A stretch of 14,686 nt of DNA from an uncultured Sutterella sp. (GCA_902477615.1 CABSHY010000013.1:1-14686), one strand, 5' to 3'. Counted from the first letter of the stretch, positions 1 to 7,709 are shown. The notes: a model not told the origin generated them from the sequence alone. Numbers and translations: made by a program.

Positions 1-375
1 GACGGAGTCAATATCCAAGCGCCCGGCCGGCACCAAATGCATCAGTTGTGAGCGAGAAAAACGCTTAGGCGAGTCGTCTTCTTCCCAATGATTTTCAGGC
101 GTCACTAAAACGCGAGCCGGTTCATAGCCGTCTTCGGCCTGACCGCTTACGTAACCGATCGGTTTATTCAGAAGAATCGTGACTTGTTGGCCTTGCAAAG
201 CCTTGGCCTTGGAAGATATTTGAATTTTTTGTGAGGCCGTGACTTTTTCGCCAAGTTCAGCCACATGGTCATCGACACGAACCCACCCCTTTTCAATCCA
301 ACTGTCAGCTTCGCGACGCGAAGCTAAACCCAATTCACTTAAGCGCTTTGAGAGGCGCATCAATTCTTCTGCCAT
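1..375 (-). CDS. S4-domain RNA pseudouridine synthase, RsuA/RluB/RluF family (partial, C-terminal part outside window)
   Basis: Reading leftward from an ATG at 375, 125 codons stay open to the window edge. The N-terminus (MRLSKRLSELGLASRREAD, followed by a Gly-Trp-Val-Arg-Val-Asp stretch) is a typical S4 RNA-binding domain, about residues 6-50. It is followed by LLNKPIGYVSG (the KP-G segment that opens the catalytic domain) and GRLDIDS near the edge, where the Asp of GRLD is the family's catalytic residue. Enzymes of this family isomerise one uridine in 16S or 23S rRNA. The substrate cannot be told from this fragment; a long insert between KPIGYVSG and GRLD resembles RluF/RluB-like members more than RsuA, but this is weak. 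It begins 20 nt after the tsaC stop, so it is probably the last visible gene of the purC-to-tsaC cluster. The Shine-Dalgarno sequence is poor (CGGGAAT). Confidence 0.85.
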   Translation of the reverse strand, partial: MAEELMRLSKRLSELGLASRREADSWIEKGWVRVDDHVAELGEKVTASQKIQISSKAKALQGQQVTILLNKPIGYVSGQAEDGYEPARVLVTPENHWEEDDSPKRFSRSQLMHLVPAGRLDIDSV

Positions 376-395
376 AACACGTATTCCCGGTGTTT

Positions 396-1379
396 TTAAG
401 CGGCCGCACGGCCTAAACGGTCATGCACGGCGTCCCAAAGGCCGCCTTGTGCAGGGTTTTCAATCAAAATGAGGTCAGCATTGACAGCATCGAGTTCATG
501 CAAACGAGCATAAAGAAAACGAGCATAGTCCGCCGCTTCTGAGGCCGCCGCAAACCATTTGACGACATTTTTAGGTGTTTCTGTCATTTGGCTTTGAGGC
601 GCCATAACGGCTAACTTTTTGTCGCTATACTGCGAGATCGCCACTTGAATATCATCGACCAAAATCACTTTGGTTTTCGGAGCATAGTGGCTCTTTAAAG
701 TGCCCGATGCGCGGGGAGAGTCTTTGCTGCCGTCAGGTACGGCACAACCCAATGCCTCTTCAAGCATGGTGCGCGTTACTGCCCCATGACGAAGAATTTC
801 AGGGTGTTCGCCCGACAAATTAATGATGGTGGATTCGACCCCAACGTCACATTCGCCGCCATCCAAAATCAGGTCAACCTTGCCGCGAGGCTTTTCACCC
901 AAATCGTCTTTGACGTGTTGGGCAGAGGTCGGCGAAATACGACCAAAGGTATTGGCCGAAGGCGCAGCAATCCCACGGTGATGTTTACCGGCAAAGGCTT
1001 TAATCAACGCACGGGCCCAAGGGTGCGAGGGCGCACGAAGACCGACGCTATCCTGACCGCCCGTGACCCAAGCACCGACATGATCGGCTTTTTTCAAAAT
1101 CATGGTCAATGGACCCGGCCAGAATTTTCTTGCCAACGTATACGCTGATTGGGGAATATCCACGGCCCAATGATCCAATGCTTCTTCGCCCGTGATGTGA
1201 ACAATCAAGGGATGATCGGCCGGACGGTTTTTGGCCGCAAAAATTTTGTGGACTGCCTTTTCATCATCGGCATTGGCCGCAAGGCCGTAGACCGTTTCGG
1301 TGGGCATGGCAACAAGGCCGGAGCACTCTAAAACGTCGACGGCCGCACGGATCGCTCTTTCATCAACAGGCGTTTGCAT
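396..1379 (-). CDS. tsaC: L-threonylcarbamoyladenylate synthase, long Sua5-type TsaC
   Basis: This 327-residue enzyme makes threonylcarbamoyl-AMP from threonine, bicarbonate and ATP, the first step of the N6-threonylcarbamoyl-adenosine (t6A37) modification of ANN-decoding tRNAs. Seen in the sequence: MPTETVYGLAANA (25-37), AAKNRPADHPL (48-58), the conserved SAN (141-143), and GVESTI near 180-185. These are the YrdC/Sua5 catalytic-fold signatures. Residues from about 237 form a second, Sua5-type C-terminal domain joined by the linker ending in SHYAPKT, so this is the long Sua5 form rather than the ~190-residue TsaC form of E. coli. The ATG shares one base with the purK stop (TAATG), which suggests coupled translation, and a GGAG lies about 9 nt upstream inside purK. 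TsaE, acting later in the same pathway, is also in this window (7159-7650). Confidence 0.95.
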   Translation of the reverse strand: MQTPVDERAIRAAVDVLECSGLVAMPTETVYGLAANADDEKAVHKIFAAKNRPADHPLIVHITGEEALDHWAVDIPQSAYTLARKFWPGPLTMILKKADHVGAWVTGGQDSVGLRAPSHPWARALIKAFAGKHHRGIAAPSANTFGRISPTSAQHVKDDLGEKPRGKVDLILDGGECDVGVESTIINLSGEHPEILRHGAVTRTMLEEALGCAVPDGSKDSPRASGTLKSHYAPKTKVILVDDIQVAISQYSDKKLAVMAPQSQMTETPKNVVKWFAAASEAADYARFLYARLHELDAVNADLILIENPAQGGLWDAVHDRLGRAAA

Positions 1380-2545
1380 TATTGGGGCTCCGGTAAACCT
1401 AAAACGTCAGCCACTTGGCGAGCGCAGTTTAAGGCTTCTTCCATCGTACGACCCAAGCACGTCACGTGACCCATCTTGCGGGCTCGGCGAGCTTGAGCCT
1501 TACCGTAGAGGTGAAGTTTGGCGCCGGGGATGGCTAAAACCTTATCCCAAGCCGGTTCTCGCATCTCTTCACCTTCGTACCAGATATCACCCAACAAATT
1601 GAGCATGACAGCGGGGGAGTGTTGCGTCGTATCAGCTAAGGGTTGACCCGTCATGCAACGAAGTTGTTGTTCGTATTGATTGCTCCAGCAAGCGTCAATC
1701 GTGGCGTGGCCGGAATTGTGCGGGCGAGGAGCCATTTCATTGGCAACGATATCGCCGTTTTTGAGCACGAAGAATTCAACGCAAAGCACACCGATGTAAC
1801 CCAAAGCATCCACGATTTGCGTAGCAAATTGACGGGCCTTTTGACTCGTTTCTTCTTCAACGCGAGCTGGCATCACGGTCACGGCCAAAATGCCGCTTCG
1901 GTGGAGGTTTTCACACACGGGGAACGTTGCCGTTTGACCGTCAGCGCCACGGGCGACGATGACAGACACTTCACGGTGCAATTGCAAACGCTTTTCCAAA
2001 ATGCAATCGACTTCTTTGAGTTCAACGAAAGCGCGGTGCAAGTCTTCGCGGTTTTCCACCAACACTTGGCCCTTGCCGTCATAACCCAAACGGGCCGTCT
2101 TTAAGATGGCGGGGAAAAGATCGTCAGAGACCTTATCAATGTCAGCTGCACTTAAAATCGCAGCGTTTGGAGCCACCGGAACCTTGGCTACGTTTTCAAT
2201 AAAGTTCTTTTCAACATTGCGGTCTTGAGCGACTGCAACAGCCGAACCCGGAGGGGCGACAAAGCAAGATTGAGCTAAATTGTCGAGCGCTTGCGCCGGA
2301 ACGTTTTCAAATTCCGTACTCACAGCTTCAGACGTTTGAGCCAACTCTTTTAAGCCTTCTTCGCTCAAATAAGGTTGAGCGATGTGCTTTAAGGAGACTT
2401 CAGCGGCGGGAGACCCTTGGCCGGGTTCCAATACCGTGACGTGATAACCCATGTAAGCGGCTTCAATCGCAAACATACGACCCAACTGACCGCCACCCAT
2501 CATGCCGAGGGTAGAGCCGGGGTTTAACGGTAACTTCTTTTGCAT
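1379..2545 (-). CDS. purK: N5-carboxyaminoimidazole ribonucleotide synthase PurK
   Basis: This 388-residue ATP-grasp enzyme converts AIR, bicarbonate and ATP to N5-CAIR in de novo purine synthesis; PurE, encoded just upstream, then rearranges the product to CAIR. The N-terminus has the nucleotide-fold segment GMMGGGQLGRMFAIEA (about 14-29). The ATP-grasp core contains PAILKTARLGYDGKGQ, and near the metal-binding end VANEMAPRPHNSGH, the classic PurK signature. The length is normal for the family. The start is supported by AGGA about 8 nt upstream of the ATG. The gap to the purE stop is only 17 nt, and the 3' end overlaps tsaC by one base, so purE, purK and tsaC are very probably one transcript. 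Confidence 0.97.
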   Translation of the reverse strand: MQKKLPLNPGSTLGMMGGGQLGRMFAIEAAYMGYHVTVLEPGQGSPAAEVSLKHIAQPYLSEEGLKELAQTSEAVSTEFENVPAQALDNLAQSCFVAPPGSAVAVAQDRNVEKNFIENVAKVPVAPNAAILSAADIDKVSDDLFPAILKTARLGYDGKGQVLVENREDLHRAFVELKEVDCILEKRLQLHREVSVIVARGADGQTATFPVCENLHRSGILAVTVMPARVEEETSQKARQFATQIVDALGYIGVLCVEFFVLKNGDIVANEMAPRPHNSGHATIDACWSNQYEQQLRCMTGQPLADTTQHSPAVMLNLLGDIWYEGEEMREPAWDKVLAIPGAKLHLYGKAQARRARKMGHVTCLGRTMEEALNCARQVADVLGLPEPQ

Positions 2546-2562
2546 GAATATTGTCCTAAGGA

Positions 2563-3057
2563 TTAAAGGGGCAAAGTCATGTTGCGAGCTTTGGCGTTTT
2601 GAGCTTTACGGAAAGCTTGAATCTTTTCACGCATCTCTTCGTTGCCGGCCGCTGCCAACATTTGGATGGCGTAAAGAGCGGCATTACCGGCACCGGCTTC
2701 ACCGATGGCAAACGTGGCCACAGGCACGCCCTTGGGCATTTGAACGATCGAGAGCAAAGAGTCTTCGCCACGCAAGTAGCGAGAGGGAATGGGCACGCCC
2801 AACACCGGCACAACGGTCTTAGCGGCCAACATGCCCGGCAAGTGAGCGGCACCGCCCGCACCGGCAATAATGCACTTCAAACCACGTTCTTGAGCCATTT
2901 CGGCGTACTCAAACATTTCATCGGGCATGCGGTGAGCAGAGACAACTTGAGCTTCGAACGGAACACCGAATTCCTTGAGAATATCGCAAGCGTTTTTCAT
3001 GACATCCCAGTCGGAGTTGGAGCCCATTACGACGCCAACGAGCGGAGCGTTTTGCAT
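2563..3057 (-). CDS. purE: N5-carboxyaminoimidazole ribonucleotide mutase PurE (class I)
   Basis: A 164-residue cytosolic enzyme that converts N5-CAIR to CAIR. Seen: GSNSDWDVM (12-20), SAHR (40-43) with the catalytic histidine, a glycine-rich GAGGAAHLPGM, and the GVPIPS and GIGEAGAGNAAL-like segments near the C-terminus, all typical of class I octameric PurE that works with PurK. The frame stays open upstream to 3129, but the ATG at 3057 is preferred. It has AGGAAAG just upstream, the protein then starts right at the first beta strand as in the family, and the extra 24 residues (Arg/Phe/Lys-rich) fall over a hairpin. The leader region 3085-3127 can form a terminator-like structure (separate entry). 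Neighbours are purC upstream and purK downstream. Confidence 0.97.
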   Translation of the reverse strand: MQNAPLVGVVMGSNSDWDVMKNACDILKEFGVPFEAQVVSAHRMPDEMFEYAEMAQERGLKCIIAGAGGAAHLPGMLAAKTVVPVLGVPIPSRYLRGEDSLLSIVQMPKGVPVATFAIGEAGAGNAALYAIQMLAAAGNEEMREKIQAFRKAQNAKARNMTLPL

Positions 3058-3084
3058 ATTTTCTTTCCTAAAAAAACAATATCT

Positions 3085-3127
3085 AAAAAAACGAGAAGGG
3101 CGCGAAAAGCATTTTTGCTCTCGCGCC
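3085..3127 (-). terminator. Hairpin plus T-run between purC and purE (terminator or attenuator-like)
   Basis: On the minus strand GGCGCGA (3127-3121) pairs with TCGCGCC (3105-3099), and AGCA/TGCT form an inner stem around an A-rich loop. A run of seven T follows at 3091-3085 after a 7-nt spacer. A shorter alternative stem, CGAGA (3123-3119) with TCTCG (3096-3092), sits directly against the T-run and excludes the larger one. It lies after the purC stop and before the purE start. It could be a partial terminator that lowers purEK-tsaC expression relative to purC, or an attenuator; no ligand is implied by the sequence. Confidence 0.55.
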
Positions 3128-3151
3128 ACTGATTTCCTATGCGATCAGGAT

Positions 3152-4039
3152 TTAAATAACGTCACGATCGGCGATGCGCTTTAAGGCTTCGCGATACTTC
3201 AAGGACGTCTTTTCCAAAATTTCTTCAGGAGCACGAGGAGCCGGAGCCGTCTTGTTCCACGGTTGGGTTTCTAACCAATCACGCATGAATTGCTTATCGA
3301 AGGAAGGAGGAGAAATACCTTCTTGATATTGATCAGCAGGCCAGAAGCGAGAAGAGTCAGGCGTTAAGACTTCGTCCATCAAACGAACCGTGCCGTTTTC
3401 ATCCAAACCGAATTCAAACTTCGTATCGGCGATGATGATGCCCTTGGTGAGCGCAAATTCGCTTGCCAACTTGTAGAGCTTGATGGAGTAGTCACGGATT
3501 TGGGTAGCGACATCTTCGCCCACCATTTCGGCGGCCTTCTCAAAAGAGATGTTTTCGTCGTGCGTACCGAGTTCAGCCTTAGCAGCGGGCGTGAAGATCG
3601 GTTCCGGTAACTTTTGAGCTTGCTTTAAGCCAGCCGGCAATTCAATGCCGCAAACCTTACCCGTTTCTTGGTAGTCCTTCCAACCACCACCGATGATATA
3701 GCCACGAACCACGCATTCGATAGGAATGGGCTTGAGCTTCATCGCAACAACGGCGCGGCCCTTCACTTGGTCGATTTCGTCAGCTTCTACCACGCTTTCC
3801 GGAGCGATACCGGTTAAGTGGTTAGGAACGACGTCCTTGAACTTTTCAAACCAGAAGTCGGTTAAAGCTTGCAAGACTTGGCCCTTGTAAGGAATCGGGT
3901 CATCAAGAATCACGTCAAAAGCAGAGATGCGGTCAGAGACAACAATGAGCAACTTATCGTCATCGACGAGGTAGCTGTCACGTACTTTACCGCTGTAGAC
4001 GCGCTCCAAGGAGTGCAACGAAGTTTCAAGAATGGGCAT
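3152..4039 (-). CDS. purC: Phosphoribosylaminoimidazole-succinocarboxamide (SAICAR) synthase
   Basis: This 295-residue enzyme joins aspartate to CAIR using ATP, giving SAICAR, the step directly after PurE. Seen: GKVRDSY (17-23) and SDRISAFDV (35-43), both strongly conserved at the ATP site; IPIECVVRGYIIGGGWKDY in the middle; IIIADTKFEFG; and EVLTPDSSRFWP, the SAICAR synthase signature near residues 220-235. The length fits the ~300-residue betaproteobacterial form rather than the ~237-residue E. coli form. The ATG at 4039 has AGGGA about 10 nt upstream. The 123-nt leader upstream, back to dgkA, contains two inverted repeats (separate entries). It heads the purC-purE-purK-tsaC run. Confidence 0.97.
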   Translation of the reverse strand: MPILETSLHSLERVYSGKVRDSYLVDDDKLLIVVSDRISAFDVILDDPIPYKGQVLQALTDFWFEKFKDVVPNHLTGIAPESVVEADEIDQVKGRAVVAMKLKPIPIECVVRGYIIGGGWKDYQETGKVCGIELPAGLKQAQKLPEPIFTPAAKAELGTHDENISFEKAAEMVGEDVATQIRDYSIKLYKLASEFALTKGIIIADTKFEFGLDENGTVRLMDEVLTPDSSRFWPADQYQEGISPPSFDKQFMRDWLETQPWNKTAPAPRAPEEILEKTSLKYREALKRIADRDVI

Positions 4040-4070
4040 GATCGTTCAATCCCTAATTTATCCAAATTTT

Positions 4071-4090
4071 CGACAGGCACCGCGCCTGCC
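4071..4090 (-). repeat. Short GC-rich hairpin in the purC leader
   Basis: On the minus strand GGCAGGC (4089-4083) pairs with GCCTGTC (4077-4071) around the loop GCGGT, seven pairs with one G-U. It stands out in an AT-rich leader and lies about 32 nt upstream of the purC start, with no T-run behind it, so it is not an ordinary terminator. It could stabilise the mRNA 5' end; this is inference. Confidence 0.45.
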
Positions 4091-4103
4091 CTAATCTATC
4101 TAA

Positions 4104-4168
4104 TTCTAATGAATTTCTAGCGTGGAGAGGAAAAACTTTGCTCAAAAATACGCAGAATTTCATTAGAA
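4104..4168. repeat. 15-nt inverted repeat spanning the dgkA 3' end and purC leader
   Basis: TTCTAATGAATTTCT at 4104-4118 and AGAATTTCATTAGAA at 4154-4168 are reverse complements at 14 of 15 positions, separated by 35 nt. The right arm includes the dgkA stop codon. The arms are AT-rich and no T-run follows, so a terminator is not obvious. A two-site operator for the pur promoter is one reading; a chance repeat in AT-rich DNA is another. Confidence 0.4.
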
Positions 4169-4561
4169 AATAAAAGCATCAGCAAGTAACGTTAACCACG
4201 TAATAACCACCACGGCAATCGCCATCAAAACAGCACAACTGCCCATGTCCTTAGCACGCTTGGACAGGGGGTGAATTTCAGAGCCGATGCGGTCAATCGC
4301 AGCTTCAATGGCCGAATTCAAAATTTCGACGATCAGTAAAAAGAGGTGAGCAATCGCCACAGCGGCTACGCCCGTCATCGAAAACGGCAAAAGCATGGCA
4401 AGAATAACGGCAGCAATCAAAAGCCAGAATTCTTGTCGAAAGGCTTCTTCATTTTTATAGGCAGCCATAAAGCCGTCTTGAGAATAATGAAAGGCATTAA
4501 TCAAGCGACGAAGGCCGGTCTTCCCTTTGAGGTCTTTAGCGTCGTTGGGTTGTGTGGTCAT
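4163..4561 (-). CDS. dgkA: Diacylglycerol kinase, DgkA family (small integral-membrane type)
   Basis: A 132-residue inner-membrane enzyme that phosphorylates diacylglycerol to phosphatidate, recycling lipid from envelope glycan synthesis. Three hydrophobic segments are visible at about 44-61, 63-80 and 107-128. Between the second and third lie NSAIEAAIDR (82-91) and HPLSKRAKDMGS (97-108), the active-site signature of the family, including the Glu-Asn metal and substrate region. The N-terminal 20 residues are polar and slightly longer than in E. coli DgkA. It lies between fba and purC, after the fba terminator; no good ribosome site or promoter is visible in the 36 nt before the ATG, so expression may rely on read-through. 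Confidence 0.95.
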   Translation of the reverse strand: MTTQPNDAKDLKGKTGLRRLINAFHYSQDGFMAAYKNEEAFRQEFWLLIAAVILAMLLPFSMTGVAAVAIAHLFLLIVEILNSAIEAAIDRIGSEIHPLSKRAKDMGSCAVLMAIAVVVITWLTLLADAFIF

Positions 4562-4590
4562 AGTTTTTTTGGAGTCAGTTCGCTGATAAG

Positions 4591-4620
4591 AACAAGAAAG
4601 GGCAGCGTGGGGCTGCCCTT
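4591..4620 (-). terminator. Rho-independent terminator after fba
   Basis: Perfect 9-bp stem: AAGGGCAGC (4598-4606) with GCTGCCCTT (4612-4620), loop of five. Read on the minus strand it is followed by the T-rich TCTTGTTCTT. It lies 14 nt after the fba stop and ends fba transcription before dgkA. Confidence 0.85.
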
Positions 4621-4633
4621 GATCATCTAAAAA

Positions 4634-5698
4634 TTAGATGATGTTTTGCTTTAATTCGCCCTTTTCGTAGCGCTTGGCCATCGTAAAGAGGTCAACCGCC
4701 TTCATGCGAGCGCCTTGACCTTCGCAACCGAATTCAAGGTAACGCTTCTTGCAAAGCTCATAAGCGGCTTGGCGAGCAGCCTTCAAGTATTCGCGCGGGT
4801 CAAACTTAGAGGGGTTTTCCACCAAGTAGCGACGCGTCGCAGCCGTCATGGCCAAACGGATGTCGGTGTCAATGTTGACCTTGCGAACACCGTGCTTGAT
4901 GGCTTCTTGAATTTCTTCAACCGGCACACCGTACGTTTCGCGCATATCACCGCCGAATTCACGGATTTCAGCCAAGTATTCTTGCGGAACAGAGGAAGAG
5001 CCGTGCATGACAAGGTGAGTGTTGGGCAAGCGGCGGTGAATTTCCTTGACGCGTTCGATCGACAAAATGTCACCCGTGGGCTTACGAGAGAACTTGTAAG
5101 CACCGTGGCTCGTACCGATGGCAATGGCCAATGCGTCCAATTGCGTTTGAGCAACGAAGTCAGCGGCTTGATCCGGGTCCGTCAAAAGTTGATCACGGGT
5201 CATCTTGGCATCCGTGCCGTGACCGTCTTCCTTGTCGCCCTTCATCGTTTCAAGAGAGCCCAAGCAACCGAGTTCGCCTTCAACGCTAACACCGATGCAG
5301 TGAGCCATTTCCACCACGCGACGGGTCACATCAACGTTGTAGTCAAAAGAGGCAATGGTCTTACCGTCAGCTTCCAAAGAGCCGTCCATCATCACGGAGG
5401 TAAAGCCCATGCGCATGGCGCCTTGGCAGACGGCCGGATTTTGACCGTGGTCTTGGTGCATACAGACGGGGACGTCCGGGTAGGATTCAACTGCGGCTTC
5501 AATCAAGTGTTTCAAGAACAATTCGCCCGTGTAACGACGAGCACCGGCAGAAGCTTGCATGATGACGGGGGCGCCCACTTCTTGAGCAGCCGACATGATT
5601 GCTTGAACTTGTTCCAAATTGTTGACGTTAAAAGCCGGCACGCCGTAACCGTTTTCAGCGGCGTGATCCAATAATTGGCGTAAAGAGACAAGAGCCAT
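4634..5698 (-). CDS. fba: Class II fructose-1,6-bisphosphate aldolase
   Basis: A 354-residue zinc-dependent enzyme that interconverts fructose-1,6-bisphosphate with dihydroxyacetone phosphate and glyceraldehyde-3-phosphate. Seen: VPAFNVNN near the N-terminus; HQDHG (81-85) with the catalytic Asp and a zinc-binding His; VEGELG (139-144); GTSHGAYK (195-202) and MHGSSS (231-236) with the further zinc His and phosphate-binding residues; and KVNIDTDIRLA for the second phosphate site. Length and motifs match the Calvin-cycle subtype of class II aldolases common in Betaproteobacteria. AAGGA lies about 9 nt upstream of the ATG at 5698. The adjacent fba-pur gene order is familiar from Burkholderiales; here dgkA sits between them. 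A perfect hairpin terminator follows the gene. Confidence 0.97.
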   Translation of the reverse strand: MALVSLRQLLDHAAENGYGVPAFNVNNLEQVQAIMSAAQEVGAPVIMQASAGARRYTGELFLKHLIEAAVESYPDVPVCMHQDHGQNPAVCQGAMRMGFTSVMMDGSLEADGKTIASFDYNVDVTRRVVEMAHCIGVSVEGELGCLGSLETMKGDKEDGHGTDAKMTRDQLLTDPDQAADFVAQTQLDALAIAIGTSHGAYKFSRKPTGDILSIERVKEIHRRLPNTHLVMHGSSSVPQEYLAEIREFGGDMRETYGVPVEEIQEAIKHGVRKVNIDTDIRLAMTAATRRYLVENPSKFDPREYLKAARQAAYELCKKRYLEFGCEGQGARMKAVDLFTMAKRYEKGELKQNII

Positions 5699-5791
5699 GA
5701 TTGCGATGTCCTTGTGAATAAACTAAAAAAGATAGCGTTATTTTAACTTTAATCAGACGAAAGTGCCCGAAAAGTCGAGAATCTTCAAAAA

Positions 5792-7168
5792 TTAACCCTG
5801 CATAATCGAGTCGTTTTTAGCGACTTGCTGACGAATGCCTTCGAGAATGGCGACCGCCACCTTTTGTTGGTAGCTGGAAGTCTTTAACTTTTTCTCTTCC
5901 TGAGGGTTACTGATAAAGGCCGTTTCAACCAAAATCGAAGGAATGCCAGGGGCTTTCAAAACCAAAAAGCCGGCTTGTTCCACCTGACGGCGATGCAGCG
6001 TATTGACTTTACTTAAACGAGACAAAACACTGTGACCCAATTCAAGACTGTAGTTAATTTTCCACGACGTCGTCATATCAACCAAAACGGATTGAAGACG
6101 CCGATCCACTTCTTTAAAGTTGGCCCCGCCAATCAAGTCAGCATCATTTTGGTTTTTTGCGAGCCACATGGCCGCTGATGACGTCGCCCCGCGTTCGGCT
6201 AACGCATAAACACTGGTACCTTTAACGTCTCGCTTAGTCCAAGCGTCAGCGTGGATACTCACAAAAAGGTGAGCTTTGGCTTTTTGAGCAATCATCACGC
6301 GTTGGCTGAGACTAACAAAGTGGTCGGACTTGCGCGTCATGACGCACTTCATGTCTTTTTCTCGACCAATCAGTTTTTCCAAGCGCTTGGCAATCGCCAA
6401 CACCACGTGCTTTTCGTAAGTTTTCCCCTTACCAACGGCGCCGGGGTCTTCGCCACCGTGACCGGGATCGACCACTACAATAATGGTCTTCTTTTTAGAC
6501 GATGACTTCTTGGTCGGCGTTTTGGCGGCAGGCTGTGTTTTGGTGGGTTTGGCTTGACTCGTTGCGGGTTTTTGCACAGAGGGATTTGCGGTCTCTGTAG
6601 GCTTTTTCGCAACGGGCTGCGTTTTTGTTTCTTTATCGTTTTTAGCGATGAGTTCACCCAAGGGGTCGCCCGGCTTACTTTTATTATCAAGACCGGCAAT
6701 GACGCTGGCTAACGGGTCGGCATCGGTGCTTGCGGATTTTCCGACAGGGTAGACGTCAAAAATCAATCGATACTTATAGTTAGCGATCGGTTTGAGCGAA
6801 AAGACTTCGGGACGGACTTCTGTTTTTAAGTCCATCACGAGTCGAACGATATTGGGTGAGTATTGACCGATACGAACCGCTTGAATAAAGGGATCGTTGG
6901 GCGAAACGTTCGAAATCATTTTCTGAAGTCGAGACGTCAACTCTAAATTTTCAATGTCAACCACCAAGCGACAGGGCTTAGGGGAGCGGACAAGGAAATA
7001 CTTGAATTTAATCGGTTGGTCGTGTTCGAGCGTAACACGGGTGTACTCTTGTGCAGGCCACATACGAACATCGACCATCTCTGCGGCTTGCGCCGTTTGA
7101 AATGGGGCAATGGTAAGAGCCAAGGTGCCCGACGTACTGGCAATGAGATGACGACGTGTTAAGGCCAT
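5792..7168 (-). CDS. amiC: Periplasmic N-acetylmuramoyl-L-alanine amidase (AmiC-like: AMIN plus Amidase_3)
   Basis: This 458-residue murein hydrolase cleaves the amide bond between N-acetylmuramic acid and the stem peptide, typically during daughter-cell separation. Residues 1-29 form a twin-arginine signal peptide (TRRHLIAS, then a hydrophobic stretch and AQA-A cleavage site), so export of a folded protein by Tat is expected. Residues ~31-140 are an AMIN domain for septal targeting. Residues ~145-228 are a Lys/Pro/Thr/Ala-rich low-complexity linker. The catalytic domain runs from ~229 to 450: DPGHGGEDPGA with zinc ligand His237, Glu252, His306 in SIHADAW, and the catalytic Glu415 in LVETAFIS. 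An insert around 325-375 resembles the autoinhibitory helix of EnvC/NlpD-activated amidases. It overlaps tsaE by 10 nt, as in the E. coli tsaE-amiB pair. AmiB and AmiA share the fold; AmiC is chosen for the Tat signal plus AMIN domain. Confidence 0.93.
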   Translation of the reverse strand: MALTRRHLIASTSGTLALTIAPFQTAQAAEMVDVRMWPAQEYTRVTLEHDQPIKFKYFLVRSPKPCRLVVDIENLELTSRLQKMISNVSPNDPFIQAVRIGQYSPNIVRLVMDLKTEVRPEVFSLKPIANYKYRLIFDVYPVGKSASTDADPLASVIAGLDNKSKPGDPLGELIAKNDKETKTQPVAKKPTETANPSVQKPATSQAKPTKTQPAAKTPTKKSSSKKKTIIVVVDPGHGGEDPGAVGKGKTYEKHVVLAIAKRLEKLIGREKDMKCVMTRKSDHFVSLSQRVMIAQKAKAHLFVSIHADAWTKRDVKGTSVYALAERGATSSAAMWLAKNQNDADLIGGANFKEVDRRLQSVLVDMTTSWKINYSLELGHSVLSRLSKVNTLHRRQVEQAGFLVLKAPGIPSILVETAFISNPQEEKKLKTSSYQQKVAVAILEGIRQQVAKNDSIMQG

Positions 7169-7650
7169 TGCTTGAGCACCTCAGAGACAATGTGTTGACC
7201 TAAGGCAGAGTTGCCTTCAAGTTTTGCTTCGCGCCCGTCGCCCGCAACGCTAAGCGTGACCGTGATGTCAGCCTCGGGCAAACAAGGGTAAGCTTTCTCG
7301 CTCCACTCCACGAGCGTGACGTTACCAGGAGCGAAGTTTTCTCTGAAACCAGCGTCTAAAAATTCTTCAGGATCTTCAAAACGGTAGAAATCAAAGTGAA
7401 AGGCTTCTAACCCATTATCTAAAGGATAGGTTTCTAATAAGGTAAAGGTCGGGCTTTTGATGCGACCGGTGACGCCTAAACGACGAAGCATTGCACGCAC
7501 GGTTGAGGTTTTACCTGCGCCGAGATTGCCTTCCAAACGAATATTGAGGCCTGAGCTCATAATGGCATCATGCGAATTTAAAACGGCCAAAGCCAAGCTT
7601 TCACCGAAATGATCCGTATCTGTAGCAGTGGGAAGAGCGATCGTCGTCAC
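7159..7650 (-). CDS. tsaE: tRNA threonylcarbamoyladenosine biosynthesis ATPase TsaE
   Basis: A 163-residue cytosolic ATPase that resets the TsaD-TsaB complex during t6A37 synthesis on tRNAs reading ANN codons. Seen: Walker A GNLGAGKTS (41-49), SPTFTLLETY (66-75, switch-like segment), HFDFYR (85-90), and VEWSEKA (114-120), all family hallmarks. The start is a GTG at 7650 with TTAGG about 8 nt upstream; the next in-frame ATG, at residue 31, would remove the strand before the P-loop, so the GTG is preferred. The last codons overlap the amidase start, so the two are co-translated. The two tRNA-Lys genes directly upstream end in their own terminator, so a separate promoter is expected between 7651 and 7740. 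Confidence 0.95.
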   Translation of the reverse strand: MTTIALPTATDTDHFGESLALAVLNSHDAIMSSGLNIRLEGNLGAGKTSTVRAMLRRLGVTGRIKSPTFTLLETYPLDNGLEAFHFDFYRFEDPEEFLDAGFRENFAPGNVTLVEWSEKAYPCLPEADITVTLSVAGDGREAKLEGNSALGQHIVSEVLKQWP

Positions 7651-7696
7651 TTCAAATACCTAAGAACAAAAAAACGTAAGATAAAAGGGAAAATTA

Positions 7697-7709
7697 CCAC
7701 AAATTGTGG
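7697..7709. repeat. Palindrome in the tsaE leader (possible operator)
   Basis: CCACAA-A-TTGTGG is a perfect 13-bp dyad about 47 nt upstream of the tsaE start and downstream of the tRNA terminator, within the region that should hold the tsaE promoter. It is too short and lacks a T-run for a terminator, so a protein-binding site is possible. No regulator can be named. Confidence 0.35.

Noticed and set aside
3057..3129. A longer purE starting at 3129
   Set aside because: The extra 24 residues are not like PurE, fall over the hairpin, and lack a ribosome site; the ATG at 3057 has AGGAAAG upstream.
3058..3151. A purine riboswitch controlling purE
   Set aside because: The hairpins are present, but no conserved purine-riboswitch core or three-way junction with kissing loops can be found.
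4715..5674. A long (319-codon) open frame on the plus strand opposite fba
   Set aside because: It is antisense to a fully motif-supported aldolase gene. Such frames arise from the biased codon use of highly expressed genes.
5699..5791. Terminator of the tsaE-amidase pair
   Set aside because: No stem followed by a T-run on the minus strand could be found; read-through into fba or Rho-dependent ending remains possible.
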